Assembly (NCBI GenBank): GCA_900556485.1
Contig: USOX01000015.1
Coordinates: 1 to 64,000 of the forward strand
Source of the DNA: an uncultured Dysgonomonas sp.
GTDB taxonomy: Bacteria > Bacteroidota > Bacteroidia > Bacteroidales > Dysgonomonadaceae
Direction: 5' to 3'
DNA length: 64,000 nt
In this document: positions 52,042 to 61,480 of the stretch, piece after piece
Position numbering within the stretch: the stretch's first letter is position 1
Layout: each line of letters opens with the position of its first letter
Translations under genes and position numbers: made by a program
Notes under the pieces: generated by a model
Seen by the model: only the letters and a program-made list of their open reading frames with translations
Told to the model about the DNA's origin: nothing
Database searches by the model: none

Positions 52042-53769
52042 TTATTTCCTCAATGTAAAGAAAAATTCTAAGCCTCCACCGACTCTGTTCTTTACTTCTA
52101 TCTCTCCCTTGTGAAATATTACAGCATTCCGGACAATGGAGAGTCCAAGTCCGGAACCGCCAGTATCACGAGTTCTCCCTTCGTTTACCCGATAGAAGCG
52201 CTCAAAAAGCCGGGGTAAGTACTGCTCGTCGACACCTACACCTGTATCACAATAAGTGAAGTATACATAGTCGTTATCTTCCTTGTAGTTGGTTATATTA
52301 ATACTGATATGCTGACCGGCATAACTGATAGAGTTGTCAATAAGATTACGAAAAATGGAGTAGAGTAGGGTATAGTTCCCTCTAATAATGAGGTTATCCT
52401 TTATAGAAACATTTAGTTTTATATCATTTATGGCTAACCCATTAGCCAGATCTATCCTCACTTCTTCTACAAGCATACCAAGGTTTACTTTTTCGAGGGT
52501 AAACTGAGAGGCTGCTTCCTCCATCTTGCTGATAAGGCTGACATCTTCGATAAGGACAGACAAACGGATAGATTGCTGGTAAGCCCTGTCTATAAACTGC
52601 TGTTGTTTATCAGAGGATAATTTTTGCTCATGCAACGTTTCCAGATAACCACGAAGGCTGGTAACAGGAGTCCTTAATTCGTGAGCAATATTGTTGGTCA
52701 TTTCCTGTTTCAGTAGCCGGGTCTTCTCTGTTTTTGTTATATCCTTAATAATGATTTCAAAGGTGTCATCTTCAAATACTATTGTCTGAATGAGGAATGT
52801 TTTACCGCTTTTCTTTATCTGATAAGTATGGTAGTTCTCGTTCTGATGCCTTCTATCTATAAATTCTATAACAGGTTCAAATATAGCTTCTTTAATTATA
52901 GCTTCTAGATAGAATACAGGTTGATCAATGATAATATTTGAGTACTGAAAGAAATTTGTATTAGCATATATATCTTTAAAATTTTTATCAAGAATACAGA
53001 TACCTTCTTGAGAGTAATGAAAATGTTGAATAAGCTTTTCTCTTTCAATTTCTATTTCATGCTTGCTCTTTTCTTTCTGTTTGAGAATGTCTACCAGCTG
53101 TTTTCCGATTTCGCCCAATTCGTCATCTGGAAAATCATTTTTACCTACCAGAGGTTTATCTTCTTTTATACGGGTAGTCAGGTGTTTAAGCTTTGAGATT
53201 GATTCACCAAATCGTCCTGCAACATAATTTAGTAATAACAGAACGACAATAAACATAGCCCCAACAATGTATATAAAGAAATTGTCGGCTTTGAGCAAGC
53301 TCTGTGTTTTTATATTATATGGTAGGGCTACCCGCACATATTGATTATTATAATGCTTGGCATAGTATAAATATTCCTGTTGAGTAGATGCTGACATGCG
53401 GATATTTGATCCTGTCGTAAGATATAGGGCATTTCTGATCTCAGGGCGGTTTAAGTGATTATCAAGTTCACTAATATCTTGTATGTCTTTGTCGAATAAT
53501 ACAACACCTTCATTGTTGATAATTGAGATACGGATATCATTAGGTAGTACCGAGACCAACTTTTTGATGTTGGACATTGTACTGTCTGTTAGGCGATATA
53601 CATTAATATATGAATGAATCATGTCGGCATAGCCATCCAGGCGCTCTTCCAAGGCCTTGGTTCGTTGATTCTTTTCCTCTTTTTGTTCGAATATAATTAT
53701 GCCTACTGCAAACAGGGCAAAAATGATAAAGAAGTATGAGAATATTCTTTGTTTGTAGGTTAGTTTCAT
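52042..53769 (-). CDS. phoR: Phosphate-regulon sensor histidine kinase PhoR
   Basis: This 575-residue kinase has a transmembrane helix at about 8-25, a periplasmic segment of about 140 residues, a second helix (about 165-186, FFIYIVGAMFIVVLLLLNYVA), a HAMP-like linker and a PAS-like domain (about 245-340). The kinase core has the H box ANNIAHELRTPVTSLRGYLE (type HELRTP), an N box in FRNLIDNSISYAGQ, DTGVGVDEQYLPRLFERFYR, and a GGSGLGLSIV G box. Its place at the end of the pst-phoU-phoB run identifies it as PhoR. It lies 16 bp after phoB. Confidence 0.88.
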   Translation of the reverse strand: MKLTYKQRIFSYFFIIFALFAVGIIIFEQKEEKNQRTKALEERLDGYADMIHSYINVYRLTDSTMSNIKKLVSVLPNDIRISIINNEGVVLFDKDIQDISELDNHLNRPEIRNALYLTTGSNIRMSASTQQEYLYYAKHYNNQYVRVALPYNIKTQSLLKADNFFIYIVGAMFIVVLLLLNYVAGRFGESISKLKHLTTRIKEDKPLVGKNDFPDDELGEIGKQLVDILKQKEKSKHEIEIEREKLIQHFHYSQEGICILDKNFKDIYANTNFFQYSNIIIDQPVFYLEAIIKEAIFEPVIEFIDRRHQNENYHTYQIKKSGKTFLIQTIVFEDDTFEIIIKDITKTEKTRLLKQEMTNNIAHELRTPVTSLRGYLETLHEQKLSSDKQQQFIDRAYQQSIRLSVLIEDVSLISKMEEAASQFTLEKVNLGMLVEEVRIDLANGLAINDIKLNVSIKDNLIIRGNYTLLYSIFRNLIDNSISYAGQHISINITNYKEDNDYVYFTYCDTGVGVDEQYLPRLFERFYRVNEGRTRDTGGSGLGLSIVRNAVIFHKGEIEVKNRVGGGLEFFFTLRK

Positions 53770-53785
53770 AATTATGGTCTTTTAA

Positions 53786-54490
53786 TTATGCATTATGTGT
53801 CTGAAATGTATAACCATATCCTGTACGGTTAATAATACAGTCACCATAATTTCCTATCTTCTTTCTAAGGCGGGCAATATGTACATCTACAGTTCTTTCT
53901 AGCACTATACCATCATCTTTCCATGCTTTATCTAAAATATCTGTACGAGAGAATATTTTACCAAGATTTTCAACAAGTAATGTTAGTATATTGAATTCGG
54001 TTTTTGTAAGTTCTATCTTTTTCCCATCAACACTAACAGTCTTTGTTTCAAAATCTATTATTAGATTATCCACTTTCAGTACTTTCTTCTCATCTTCCAT
54101 ACTGATAGGTTTATTTGTCCTTTTAAGAATACTCTTTACGCGGGCAATAACCTCTTTGATAGAGAATGGCTTCGATATATAATCGTCACCACCTATAGAA
54201 AACCCCGTTAACATATCGTTTTCGGTATTTTTAGCTGTTAGAAATATGATAGGAGTTGAAATATCTTCTCTTCTTAGTTGATCTGCAAATTTGAATCCGG
54301 ACATGCCTCCCATCATCACATCCAATAATATAAGTTTATGCTTTGGAGATAATATTGTTGCAGCCTCTTCTGCCGATTCAGCCAGATCAATATTATACCC
54401 TTCGTTTTGTAAATTGAATTGAAGAATCTCGCGGATATCAGGTTCGTCGTCAACAATGAGTATGCTAATGTCTTTATTGTTTATTTCCAT
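53786..54490 (-). CDS. phoB: Phosphate-regulon response regulator PhoB
   Basis: This 234-residue OmpR-family regulator has a receiver domain with VDDEPDIRE (acidic pocket), phosphorylated Asp in LILLDVMMGGMSG (about 57) and Lys in DDYISKPFSIKEV. The C-terminal winged helix (about 135-232) includes LTKTEFNILTLLVE and RTVDVHIARLRKKIG. It would activate the phosphate genes when phosphorylated by PhoR. It overlaps phoU by 17 bp and is followed by phoR, which supports the assignment over a generic regulator. Confidence 0.9.
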   Translation of the reverse strand: MEINNKDISILIVDDEPDIREILQFNLQNEGYNIDLAESAEEAATILSPKHKLILLDVMMGGMSGFKFADQLRREDISTPIIFLTAKNTENDMLTGFSIGGDDYISKPFSIKEVIARVKSILKRTNKPISMEDEKKVLKVDNLIIDFETKTVSVDGKKIELTKTEFNILTLLVENLGKIFSRTDILDKAWKDDGIVLERTVDVHIARLRKKIGNYGDCIINRTGYGYTFQTHNA

Positions 54491-55154
54491 GTCTTATATC
54501 TTTTCCTTCTGTTAAATAGATTGCTGCTTCAGCTATATTTGTGGCACTGTCGCCGATTCTTTCAAGGTTGTAGGATATGGCATTTGCATTTATAATATTC
54601 TTAACTTCGGCTTTGCTCAGCTTTCTGTCGGAGAACGCTTCTTGTAAAGATACAGTTATTTGGTGAAATAAACTATCAACTTTGTCATCTTCTGCTATTA
54701 CATTGTATGCCATACGGCTGTCTTCGTTCGAAAAAGATAGTATTGCATTCCGAAGCATTTCGCTTGCATATTCCATCATTTTGGTGAGTTGCTTTTTTAC
54801 AGCTTCGAATTCAGGCACTGATAAATTAGTTTCTTTCATAAAATGAATGATGTTCAGTAAAATATCGCCAACACGTTCCAGATTGGTTGTTACATCCTGA
54901 TAAGTAATGATCTTTCGTAAATCAGCGGCTATAGGATTAAATTGGAAGATTGTAAATACAACTTCTTCACGTACTTTTACTTCCAGACGGTCTAATATAA
55001 TCTCGTTCGATTCAGCTTCTTCGTAAAGCGAATCTATTGAATTGTCTTGTAATAGCTTAGTTGCTATCTGCATTTGTATCATGGCGGTTTTCGACAGTAG
55101 TTCGAAATCGTTAAGAAGTAATTCCAATTGCTTAAGTTTTATTTTTGTTGTCAT
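54474..55154 (-). CDS. phoU: Phosphate transport regulator PhoU
   Basis: This 226-residue helical protein is made of two three-helix PhoU repeats. Each carries an acidic metal-binding motif: ADLRKIITYQDVTTNLERVGD (about 77-97) and ISYNLERIGDSATNIAEA (about 193-210), which match the (E/D)xxxD signature. PhoU links the Pst transporter to PhoR and keeps the regulon off when phosphate is plentiful. It lies between pstB (97-bp gap containing interspersed repeats) and phoB (17-bp overlap). Confidence 0.93.
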   Translation of the reverse strand: MTTKIKLKQLELLLNDFELLSKTAMIQMQIATKLLQDNSIDSLYEEAESNEIILDRLEVKVREEVVFTIFQFNPIAADLRKIITYQDVTTNLERVGDILLNIIHFMKETNLSVPEFEAVKKQLTKMMEYASEMLRNAILSFSNEDSRMAYNVIAEDDKVDSLFHQITVSLQEAFSDRKLSKAEVKNIINANAISYNLERIGDSATNIAEAAIYLTEGKDIRHGNKQ

Positions 55155-55158
55155 GTTT

Positions 55159-55248
55159 TTTAGCTTTTAGCTATTGGCTTTTAGCCGATAGCTCTGAGGT
55201 TATAATATTTATCTATTGATGCTAACAGCTAAAGGCTATTAGCTAAAG
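55159..55248. repeat. Pair of interspersed TTAGCTATTAGC-like repeats between pstB and phoU
   Basis: TTAGCTTTTAGCTATTGGC with TTTTAGCCGATAGC (55159-55192) and AACAGCTAAAGGCTATTAGC followed by TAAAGG (55221-55248) face one another and could pair. They are related to those near 46.4 and 46.7 kb. Confidence 0.5.
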
Positions 55249-55251
55249 GTT

Positions 55252-56034
55252 CTAACTGAATACCCCTGTCAGATAATCTTCTGTTCGTTTATCTTTGGGT
55301 TTGGTAAACATTTGTTTCGTTGTTCCATATTCTACGAGCTCGCCCATATACATAAACATGGAATTGTCGGACAAGCGAGCTGCCTGCGACATGTTATGGG
55401 TAACAATTATAATGGTATAGTCTTTTTTAAGTTCGAAGATAAGTTCTTCTATGCGGTTAGTCGATATAGGATCGAGGGCCGAAGTTGGTTCGTCCATTAA
55501 CAGCAGTTCTGGCTTTAATGCCAATGCTCTTGCTATACATAATCGTTGTTGTTGCCCACCGGAAAGGAAAGTTCCTTTTTTAGTCATTGAATCTTTAACT
55601 TCATCCCAAAGGGCTACACTTCGTAAACTATTTTCTACTATCTCGTCTTTCTCGCTCTTACTGAGTTTTATATTATTTAGTTTGTATCCGGCGATTACAT
55701 TATCATAGATGCTCATCGTAGGAAACGGGTTTGGTCGTTGAAATACCATTCCGGCAAGGCGGCGTACTTTCATAGGGTTCATGTCGAAGATATTTTCTCC
55801 TTTTAGGAGTATCTCTCCGGTAGTAACTATATCCGGATAAAGTTCGTGCATCCGGTTTATAGCACGCAACAGTGTACTTTTTCCACAACCCGAAGGTCCC
55901 ATGATTGCTGTTACCGTATTTGGCTTAATATCAGCATTTACCTTATTCACAGCATTTTTACCGGGAGTATAGGATACTGATACGTCTTTTAGTTCTAATA
56001 TATATTTCTCGTTCAAGTTTACTGTATTTTCCAT
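55252..56034 (-). CDS. pstB: Phosphate ABC transporter ATPase PstB
   Basis: This 260-residue ABC ATPase has Walker [10 protein letters not shown] (about 42-50), a Q-loop in [18 protein letters not shown] that is typical of PstB, the ABC signature [16 protein letters not shown], Walker [14 protein letters not shown] and the H-loop in [11 protein letters not shown]. It powers high-affinity phosphate uptake with PstA and PstC. It overlaps pstA by 16 bp, so translation is probably coupled. Confidence 0.96.
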   Translation of the reverse strand: MENTVNLNEKYILELKDVSVSYTPGKNAVNKVNADIKPNTVTAIMGPSGCGKSTLLRAINRMHELYPDIVTTGEILLKGENIFDMNPMKVRRLAGMVFQRPNPFPTMSIYDNVIAGYKLNNIKLSKSEKDEIVENSLRSVALWDEVKDSMTKKGTFLSGGQQQRLCIARALALKPELLLMDEPTSALDPISTNRIEELIFELKKDYTIIIVTHNMSQAARLSDNSMFMYMGELVEYGTTKQMFTKPKDKRTEDYLTGVFS

Positions 56035-56888
56035 TTTTTAGCTATACTTTTTGCAAATAGATTAAGACCCAAAACAAATAACAGAAGGAGTAGTGATGAA
56101 GACCATACCAGATCAGCTAAGTTAGGGTCGTTATAGAATTCCCAGATTAGGAGGGATATTGCACTGGTTGGATTTGTTGGATCCCAGTTTACTGTAGATG
56201 CTCCTAATGCTGTAACCAGAAGTGGGGCAGTCTCTCCCATTACACGGGAAATAGCAAGTAACGATCCTGTAAATAATCCACTGAAAGCCGAAGGAACCAA
56301 TATTCTTAGCACTACGGAAGAATAAGAACCGCCTAATGCAAGTCCGGCCTCTTTTAAAGATGTAGGGAGCATTTTTATACTCTCTTCCGTTGAGCGGATT
56401 ATCATGGGTAACATCATAACGGCTAAGGCAACGCTTCCGGCAATGGCAGAATAACCGGACATAGGAATCACTACCCAGATATAAACAACCATGCCAATCA
56501 CAATAGAAGGTACTCCCTGCAGAAGATCACTAAGATTTCTAACAATGTTAGCTAGGGGTTTCTTAGAATTCTCTGCCAGATATACTCCTGCCATTATACC
56601 AATTGGAATAGCTATAACTATTGCTATAGCAAGTATAAGTAACGTACCTGTAATACCATTGAGTATACCTCCAGGAATAGGGCTATTGCTGATGCGTGCG
56701 AGCATAGCTTCCATTGAGGTTGGTGCCACTTCGGTAAACAAGCTTATATTGAATTGTTTGTATCCCTTTTTTATTAATTCCCATATGATAATAAAGAGAG
56801 GAATCATCGTGAGGGCTGATAATGAGCAAACAGCCAAGAAGAATATTTTATTTTTCGCAAGCCTTAATTTTGTACTCGATCTTTTCAT
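56019..56888 (-). CDS. pstA: Phosphate ABC transporter permease PstA
   Basis: This 289-residue permease has about six transmembrane helices and the EAA-type loop [23 protein letters not shown] (about 176-198), typical of PstA, which contacts PstB. The [34 protein letters not shown] segment holds the second helix. It pairs with PstC to form the channel. The start overlaps the pstC stop by 4 bp. Confidence 0.95.
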   Translation of the reverse strand: MKRSSTKLRLAKNKIFFLAVCSLSALTMIPLFIIIWELIKKGYKQFNISLFTEVAPTSMEAMLARISNSPIPGGILNGITGTLLILAIAIVIAIPIGIMAGVYLAENSKKPLANIVRNLSDLLQGVPSIVIGMVVYIWVVIPMSGYSAIAGSVALAVMMLPMIIRSTEESIKMLPTSLKEAGLALGGSYSSVVLRILVPSAFSGLFTGSLLAISRVMGETAPLLVTALGASTVNWDPTNPTSAISLLIWEFYNDPNLADLVWSSSLLLLLFVLGLNLFAKSIAKKWKIQ

Positions 56889-57733
56889 TTGCTTACCATT
56901 TTCATTATATACTTAGCTACAAAGTTGATTGAAGCCGTGATAAGGAAGAGTAATAATCCAATAGCCATCAATGAACTTAATTTTAGCCCACTAGCTTCTC
57001 CAAACTGATTCGCAATGATGCTGGCCATTGAATTTCCTGTGTCGGATAATGCAGCAGGTATATTAATAGTGTTACCTATCAGCATTGTAACAGCCATCGT
57101 TTCGCCCAGTGCTCGTCCAAAGGCAAGAACATATGAAGCGAAAATACCTGAGCCTGCTACGGGTAAATTAACAGCGGTTATTACTTCCAGATTGGTTGCA
57201 CCTAGACTATAAGCTCCTTCTTTCAGCTCATTCGGAACCATGCCTATAAATTCGGCACTAAGTGAAGATGCATATGGAATAATCATTATGGCTAAAACGA
57301 TGGAAGCCAGCAGTACTCCAAATCCTTGGTCGCTGACTCCAATATTAATGAGAATAGGTCGTAAGGTATAAAAACCCCACAACCCGTATACTATAGAAGG
57401 TATCCCGGCAAGCAGGTCGACGACCGAACTGACAAATGTCGATATCTTCTTATTTCTGAAATACTCCCCATTGAATAAGGCTACTGACAAGGAGAACGGT
57501 ATACAGAAGAGTAGAGCCAGTATGGATGTCAGTAATGTACCAGCTATAAAGGAGAGTGCGCCATATTGATCGTTTCGTGAATCCCATTCGGAGGAAGTAA
57601 TGAACTTGAAAAATCCGAATTCAGAGAAAGCCCCGATACTTTTACTCACCAGAGCATATACAATGCCAGCTGTGAGTAGTATGATAAAGCACGAGGCTGT
57701 AAGTAATATGGCTTTGAAGATTTTATCTTTCAT
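56885..57733 (-). CDS. pstC: Phosphate ABC transporter permease PstC
   Basis: This 282-residue permease has about six transmembrane helices and the EAA-type loop VPNELKEGAYSLGATNLEVITAVNLP (about 175-200). FGRALGETMAVTMLIGN is the typical PstC helix after it. Its N-terminal helix is a single anchor (about 8-30). It is in the order pstS-pstC-pstA-pstB, 33 bp downstream of pstS, and overlaps pstA. Confidence 0.95.
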   Translation of the reverse strand: MKDKIFKAILLTASCFIILLTAGIVYALVSKSIGAFSEFGFFKFITSSEWDSRNDQYGALSFIAGTLLTSILALLFCIPFSLSVALFNGEYFRNKKISTFVSSVVDLLAGIPSIVYGLWGFYTLRPILINIGVSDQGFGVLLASIVLAIMIIPYASSLSAEFIGMVPNELKEGAYSLGATNLEVITAVNLPVAGSGIFASYVLAFGRALGETMAVTMLIGNTINIPAALSDTGNSMASIIANQFGEASGLKLSSLMAIGLLLFLITASINFVAKYIMKMVSK

Positions 57734-57766
57734 TAATTTATTAGCATTTAGCCGTTTATTTTACCC

Positions 57767-58807
57767 TTATTTTGCATTTATACTTTTACCATCGAAGGTC
57801 ATCGATTGAATGATGGCTTCTGTCTTTTCTTTAGCAATTGCCGGAAGTGGAGCATAATGCGTTTTGGTTGCAATGGCTTGTCCTTCTTCACTGATAATAT
57901 ATCTGAATAAGCTAACCAATGCTTGTGCCTGCGCTTCTGTTCTGTTGTTATAACTTTGTTCTTTATAGGCGATAATCCAAGTAAATGTACTTATCGGATA
58001 AGCTTCAGGATTGGAAGAATTTGTTATTACTACCCTTGTATCATTTGGTATATCTACGTTAGCTGAGGCTGATATACTTTTGCTGTCGGCTGCTATAAAG
58101 TTTCCTGCACTGTTTTGTAATAGAGCAGAAGACATATTCAGAGCCAATGCATATTCAGAGCCTATATATCCGATTGCACCATCTGTTTCTACCACAACTC
58201 CGGCTACTCCGGGATTTCCTTTGGCTGCAATCCCTGCAGGAAATTTTAGTGATTTTCCTTCTCCTATTTCTGTTTTCCATGGCTCATTCACTTTCGACAT
58301 ATATTCGGAGAATACAGAGGTGGTGCCGCTACCATCAGAACGGTAAACAGGTGTAATATTTTTGTCAGGTAAATTAAGAGAAGGATTTAATTCCTTTATC
58401 TTGGTGTCATTCCATTTTGTAATCTTTCCTCTATATATATCAGAGATTATATCCGCTGTTAATTTTAGGTCTTTGATATCTTTTAGATTATATGAGAGTA
58501 CTACTGCACCTAAAGCAGTAGGTATATGTACAATATCGGCTCCCATCTCTTTCAACTCAGTATCTGACAGAAATACATCGGTTGCGCCGAAATCCACAGT
58601 CTTATCTTTCAGGCTTCTTATTCCGCCTCCGCTGCCAATAGCTCCATATGTAACATTGTTACCGTTTTTAGCAAATTCTTTGAATACAATATTATAATAA
58701 GGAGCAGGAAATGTAGCTCCTGCACCGGAAAGATTTCCTTCTTTTTTTCCGCATGAGCTAAATACAATTGCAAAGGTGGTAATAGCTAATAATAATGTTT
58801 TCTTCAT
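57767..58807 (-). CDS. pstS: Phosphate-binding lipoprotein PstS
   Basis: This 346-residue protein has a lipoprotein signal with Cys19 in VFSSCGKK. The phosphate-binding pocket is visible as GAGATFPAPYY (about 29-39), GSGGGIRSL and FGATDVFLSD, then YRSDGSGTTSVFSEY (about 154-168), which contacts phosphate in PstS. It delivers periplasmic phosphate to PstC-PstA. It is the first gene of the operon. No Pho-box type sequence is obvious in the 141-bp divergent gap, which it shares with the MATE gene. Confidence 0.95.
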   Translation of the reverse strand: MKKTLLLAITTFAIVFSSCGKKEGNLSGAGATFPAPYYNIVFKEFAKNGNNVTYGAIGSGGGIRSLKDKTVDFGATDVFLSDTELKEMGADIVHIPTALGAVVLSYNLKDIKDLKLTADIISDIYRGKITKWNDTKIKELNPSLNLPDKNITPVYRSDGSGTTSVFSEYMSKVNEPWKTEIGEGKSLKFPAGIAAKGNPGVAGVVVETDGAIGYIGSEYALALNMSSALLQNSAGNFIAADSKSISASANVDIPNDTRVVITNSSNPEAYPISTFTWIIAYKEQSYNNRTEAQAQALVSLFRYIISEEGQAIATKTHYAPLPAIAKEKTEAIIQSMTFDGKSINAK

Positions 58808-58906
58808 CTTTTATTCTTATTTTTATTTCGATACAATGTTATTTAGTTATTATAACAATTACCCTAAGGATTTGTTACGAAGTGGTTAAGATTGAAATTC
58901 TTTTTA

Positions 58907-58914
58907 TACTTTTG
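58907..58914 (+). promoter_or_regulatory. -7 promoter box for the MATE gene
   Basis: TACTTTTG fits TAnnTTTG, 34 bp before the ATG at 58949. No TTTG is seen at 19 bp upstream. Confidence 0.5.
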
Positions 58915-58948
58915 TCCCCGTTTTAATTAATTAACCAGCGTTATTGTA

Positions 58949-60292
58949 ATGTTTTTCGATACATATAAATCACACTATAAAGCTCTATTGTATTTAGGTA
59001 TTCCTATTGTTATCGGACAGATAGGAATGATTATTCTTGGTTTTGCCGATACCTTGATGATAGGACATCATAGTACAGAAGAATTATCTGCTGCATCATT
59101 TGTTAATAATGTATTCAATCTGGCTATTATATTTGGTACAGGGTTTTCGTATGGACTAACACCTATAGTAGGAGGGCTGTTTGGTAATAAAAACCTGATT
59201 GCTGCAGGAGGAGTTCTTCGAAACAGTCTGTTTGCCAATCTCCTTATTGCAATACTACTTACATTGATAATGGTAGTCCTGTATTTCAATATAGAAAATC
59301 TGGGACAGCCCGAGGAATTAATGCCTTTGATAAAGCCATATTATATTGTTTTACTTATATCTATTGTTTTTGTAATGATATTCAATAGTTTTAAGCAATT
59401 TGCTGATGGTGTAACAGATACGCGTGTGGCAATGTGGTTGCTGTTGTATGGGAATATTTTAAACATCCTAGGCAATTATATCCTGATATATGGCAAATTC
59501 GGGATGCCGGAACTTGGATTGCTTGGAGCAGGAATAAGTACCTTATTTTCGAGAATAGTTGTGGTCATAGCATTTATCTGTATCTTCTTTTTCTCTAAGC
59601 AATATGATCAGTACAGAGCAGGATTTCGTCGTGCTATTCTGAATATGGCTGATTTTTTGAAGCTCAATAAACTAGGGTGGCCTATTGCTCTTCAGATGGG
59701 AATGGAAGCTGCATCATTTAGTCTGAGCGCTATTATGGTTGGCTGGCTTGGTTCTATTGCTTTAGCTGCACACCAGATCATGGTAACGGTATCTACTGTT
59801 AGCTTCATGATGTTTTATGGTATGGGAGCAGCAATAGCTGTGCGGGTAAGTAACTTTAAAGGAACGAATGATATCCGGAATATTCGATATTCGGCTTTTG
59901 CTGGGGCACATATTATTATACTGATGGCAGTCGTGACTTCCACATTTATTTTTCTAAGTAGGAACTATATCGGAGGATGGTTTACGGATGATGTAGATGT
60001 AAGCCTTATGATTGTTACTCTGGTATTTCCAATGTTGTTGTATCAGTTTGGTGATGGTATGCAAATTGCTTTTGCGAATGCTCTTCGGGGTATTGCAGAT
60101 GTAAAGGCAATGATGATCATTGCCTTCATATCATATTTTATAGTTGCTTTACCCATCGGGTATATTTGTGGGTTCGTTTTAGATTGGGGCGTTTCCGGTG
60201 TTTGGATGACATTCCCTTCGGGACTCAGTTGTGCGGCGTTACTAATGTTTTTGCGCTTTCAGAAGCAAACAAAGCCTGCTCTTACAAATTAA
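58949..60292 (+). CDS. MATE-family efflux transporter
   Basis: This 447-residue integral membrane protein has about twelve hydrophobic helices in two related halves. The N-terminus has the MATE pattern LGIPIVIGQIGMIILGFADTLMIGH, followed by GFSYGLTPIVGGLFG. The second half starts near residue 245 with GWPIALQMGMEAASFSLSAIMVGWLG. It probably exports drugs or metabolites in exchange for Na+ or H+. It overlaps the convergent porin gene by 11 bp at its 3' end. Confidence 0.92.
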   Translation: MFFDTYKSHYKALLYLGIPIVIGQIGMIILGFADTLMIGHHSTEELSAASFVNNVFNLAIIFGTGFSYGLTPIVGGLFGNKNLIAAGGVLRNSLFANLLIAILLTLIMVVLYFNIENLGQPEELMPLIKPYYIVLLISIVFVMIFNSFKQFADGVTDTRVAMWLLLYGNILNILGNYILIYGKFGMPELGLLGAGISTLFSRIVVVIAFICIFFFSKQYDQYRAGFRRAILNMADFLKLNKLGWPIALQMGMEAASFSLSAIMVGWLGSIALAAHQIMVTVSTVSFMMFYGMGAAIAVRVSNFKGTNDIRNIRYSAFAGAHIIILMAVVTSTFIFLSRNYIGGWFTDDVDVSLMIVTLVFPMLLYQFGDGMQIAFANALRGIADVKAMMIIAFISYFIVALPIGYICGFVLDWGVSGVWMTFPSGLSCAALLMFLRFQKQTKPALTN

Positions 60293-61307
60293 ACTCGCAA
60301 CTGATAAAGAAGTATTGCTCAGCCTTTTTTCTATCAGGATTAATATTCCGGAAGTTAGGTGCTATTTTCAACTGCTTTACAGGTTGAAATTCTATTCCTG
60401 CCATTATTAGCTGACCATCCAGACTATTCCAGGGTTCTCCAAACGATGAAGGAGTTGTAGAGTCCATCAGGTCGTAACGGGCATAGGCTCTCCATTTAGG
60501 AGCTACTTTTACCGATGTGTAAAATGAATAACCATAATAATCTTTACTTTCAATAAAGCCTTTGTTATATACTCTGTTATATTCGGCACCACCTGATATC
60601 CGCTCGTCCTGATAACCTGCAAATAAGGATAAGGAGTATTGATTCTTGTACTTACTTTCTATATCTTCCGAAGGCAAAGCATCTCTCAGATTTTCATCAT
60701 CATTATATATGTCAGCATATATTCTGAATATTGTATTTTTGATTGGATGTAAACTGACTCCTGCGGCATATCGCATATTATCATCCTTTTTTACTTTTTT
60801 GTATCCTTCGCCGTTCGTAAGGCTTAAGTCGGCCGATATATATTCATTGAGTTTATATTCTGCAGTAATACCTAAATCCACACTTGGAGCCATCTTATTT
60901 AGGTCCTGAAATGATTTCATGATATAACGGTGCATCCAGTATTTCTCTTGTATGCTAAACTGCATCAACCCAATCTGACCAACGTTGATATTAAATCCTT
61001 GATCGTTCCAGTTGATAAATGCATTACGCAGATAAACCTCTAGTCCATCTGATGATGTTTTTCCCGCAGCGCCGTCAATAATAACCTGTCCTTGTAATGT
61101 TTTTGTAAACTTATAGTTATATCCCAAGAATGCGCGTGTAATATCAAATCCGGTTTCGTCATTCACTTTACCAAATCCTGTACTATAGTCAAAAAAGCTT
61201 CTGGCTATAATCTTTCCCGAAGGTTTGAATGCAGTAGTATCTGTTTGGGCATTTGTGGATATTGCCATAAAAAGCAATGTGATAAAAGCGATATAAAGTT
61301 TTCTCAT
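60282..61307 (-). CDS. OprO/OprP-type outer-membrane porin
   Basis: This 341-residue protein starts at the ATG at 61305-61307; the ATG 15 bp earlier lies too close to the promoter box at 61328. The signal peptide is about 1-20 (ending STNAQ). The rest is strand-rich and acidic, with FFDYSTGFGKVNDETGFDI and AFLGYNYKF near the start. VYLRNAFINWNDQGFNINVGQIG follows, and the protein ends with an aromatic residue strand (FFISCEFNL), as porins do. It resembles phosphate-selective porins O and P. Its location beside the pst operon suits phosphate uptake, though specificity is an inference. Confidence 0.8.
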   Translation of the reverse strand: MRKLYIAFITLLFMAISTNAQTDTTAFKPSGKIIARSFFDYSTGFGKVNDETGFDITRAFLGYNYKFTKTLQGQVIIDGAAGKTSSDGLEVYLRNAFINWNDQGFNINVGQIGLMQFSIQEKYWMHRYIMKSFQDLNKMAPSVDLGITAEYKLNEYISADLSLTNGEGYKKVKKDDNMRYAAGVSLHPIKNTIFRIYADIYNDDENLRDALPSEDIESKYKNQYSLSLFAGYQDERISGGAEYNRVYNKGFIESKDYYGYSFYTSVKVAPKWRAYARYDLMDSTTPSSFGEPWNSLDGQLIMAGIEFQPVKQLKIAPNFRNINPDRKKAEQYFFISCEFNL

Positions 61308-61327
61308 ATGATTCCTTTTCATTGGTG

Positions 61328-61335
61328 CAAAGGAA
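61328..61335 (-). promoter_or_regulatory. Variant -7 box for the porin gene
   Basis: On the minus strand TTCCTTTG resembles TAnnTTTG with one change, 20 bp before the ATG at 61307. It decides between two possible starts. Confidence 0.4.
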
Positions 61336-61426
61336 GATGTAAATTTTCAAATAATGAATTTATACCTTATTAAGGTTCTGTTAAGAATTCGCTACAAATA
61401 TATGAAACAATCGTTATTAGTAAAGA

Positions 61427-61462
61427 AAAAAGCTGTCCAAAACATTTTCTGGACAGCTTTTT
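61427..61462 (-). terminator. Terminator of the M16 peptidase gene
   Basis: A 13-bp stem (61427-61439 with 61450-61462, arm AAAAAGCTGTCCA) with a 10-nt loop and T-run, 18 bp after the peptidase stop. Confidence 0.88.
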
Positions 61463-61480
61463 GTTTGATTTTCTAAGAAA

